In this document: positions 4,733 to 5,129 of the stretch, piece by piece
Layout of the letters: every line of letters starts with the position of its first letter
Numbering within the stretch: the first letter of the stretch is position 1
Assembly: GCA_017526045.1 (NCBI GenBank)
Contig: JAFXRX010000289.1
Span: forward strand, 1 to 5,129
Reading direction: 5' to 3'
DNA: 5,129 nt
Origin: Opitutales bacterium
GTDB lineage: Bacteria > Verrucomicrobiota > Verrucomicrobiia > Opitutales > Intestinicryptomonadaceae
Made by a program: the position numbers and the translations under genes
Notes under the pieces: model-generated
The model's database searches: none
What the model saw: only the letters and a program-made list of their open reading frames with translations
What the model was told of the DNA's origin: nothing

Positions 4733-5129
4733 ATGAAAAGTTGCCGAAAAAATTTGCGCCGCCTGCGCGGGGCGTTCTCTCTTTTGGAAATAATCGTCGT
4801 AATCGCCATGATTGCGCTTTTGGCGGGCTTGACTGTGTCGAACATCGGCGGGATGTTCTCGAGCGGGCAGGAGCGCACGGCAAAGCTTTTTGTGGGAACT
4901 TCCATGGCGAGCCCGCTTATGGCTTACAGAATGGACATGGGCTCGTACCCGACAACCGAAGAGGGGCTTATGGCTCTTATTAAAGCCCCCGAGAGCGCGG
5001 GCGCAATGTGGAAGGGTCCGTACGTCAATTTGAAGGAGCTGCCCAAAGACCCCTGGGGCATGGCGTATCAATACCGCTGCCCGGGCGTCCACAACCCGAC
5101 CGAATACGAAATTTGTTCTTTCTGCCCAG
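4733..5129 (+). CDS. gspG: GspG-like type II secretion pseudopilin, 3'-truncated by window edge
   Basis: GspG is the major pseudopilin of type II secretion. It is cleaved and N-methylated by prepilin peptidase and polymerises into the periplasmic pseudopilus that drives substrates through the outer-membrane secretin. The 132 visible residues open with a short basic leader (residues 1-14, rich in Arg and Lys), then FSLLEIIVVIAMIALLAGL: the +1 Phe (residue 15), the +5 Glu (residue 19) and the hydrophobic helix. The residue before Phe15 is Ala, not the usual Gly. The GspG signature follows: MGSYPTTEEGLMALI (about 69-83), WKGPYV (about 92-97), LPKDPWGMAYQYRCPG (about 102-117), then a YEICSFCP segment where the family usually has a YSLGADG-like end. 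The cysteines here are unusual. The frame runs off the window, probably only 10-30 codons short. PVC bacteria carry many GspG-like genes, so membership of a complete secretion operon is not shown. Confidence 0.9.
   Translation, partial: MKSCRKNLRRLRGAFSLLEIIVVIAMIALLAGLTVSNIGGMFSSGQERTAKLFVGTSMASPLMAYRMDMGSYPTTEEGLMALIKAPESAGAMWKGPYVNLKELPKDPWGMAYQYRCPGVHNPTEYEICSFCP

Noticed and set aside
4322..5092. 256-codon open frame on the - strand across the 3' end of the pyrophosphorylase gene and gspG
   Set aside because: It runs antisense to two well-supported genes and through an AT-rich promoter region; the protein has no recognisable domain.

Overview
The window (5,129 bp, mixed GC, AT-rich intergenic gaps) carries four protein-coding genes. 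Two are cut by the window edges. I see no RNA gene, insertion sequence, CRISPR array or phage gene. The gene set suggests a Gram-negative bacterium of the PVC group, most likely Verrucomicrobiota (Opitutae-like). The reasons are a large secreted DUF4838 protein, a eukaryote-like (UAP/AGX-type) UDP-sugar pyrophosphorylase, a GspG pseudopilin whose cleavage site has Ala before the Phe, and two of three visible starts without a clear Shine-Dalgarno. The lineage is an inference from family distribution, not proven by the window.

Layout: (1) 2-700, +, the C-terminal three quarters of murB (peptidoglycan precursor synthesis). (2) 3099-697, -, an 800-residue exported DUF4838 protein, probably acting on or binding carbohydrate; its stop codon overlaps the murB stop tail to tail. 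(3) 3100-3215, a 116-bp AT-rich divergent intergenic region with candidate promoters, a small hairpin and a repeated TTGAYTA motif. (4) 3216/3321-4646, +, a UAP-family UDP-sugar pyrophosphorylase. (5) 4647-4732, an 86-bp gap holding a perfect 10-bp inverted repeat. (6) 4733 to the window end, +, the 5' part of a gspG-like type II secretion pseudopilin gene.

The most notable observation concerns the pyrophosphorylase. Its longest uninterrupted ATG frame starts at 3321, but family-conserved N-terminal sequence (GQGH...WDELS) continues upstream in the same frame to an ATG at 3216. It is interrupted by a single TAG at 3279-3281. This is a nonsense mutation, a sequencing or assembly error, or a readthrough/reinitiation arrangement; the window alone cannot decide.

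Functional links: the pyrophosphorylase (if GlcNAc-1-P specific) would make UDP-GlcNAc, and MurB acts two steps later on the way to UDP-MurNAc. The DUF4838 protein and the type II pseudopilin both concern export or the envelope. No operon is demonstrated: orientations alternate and gaps separate the genes.
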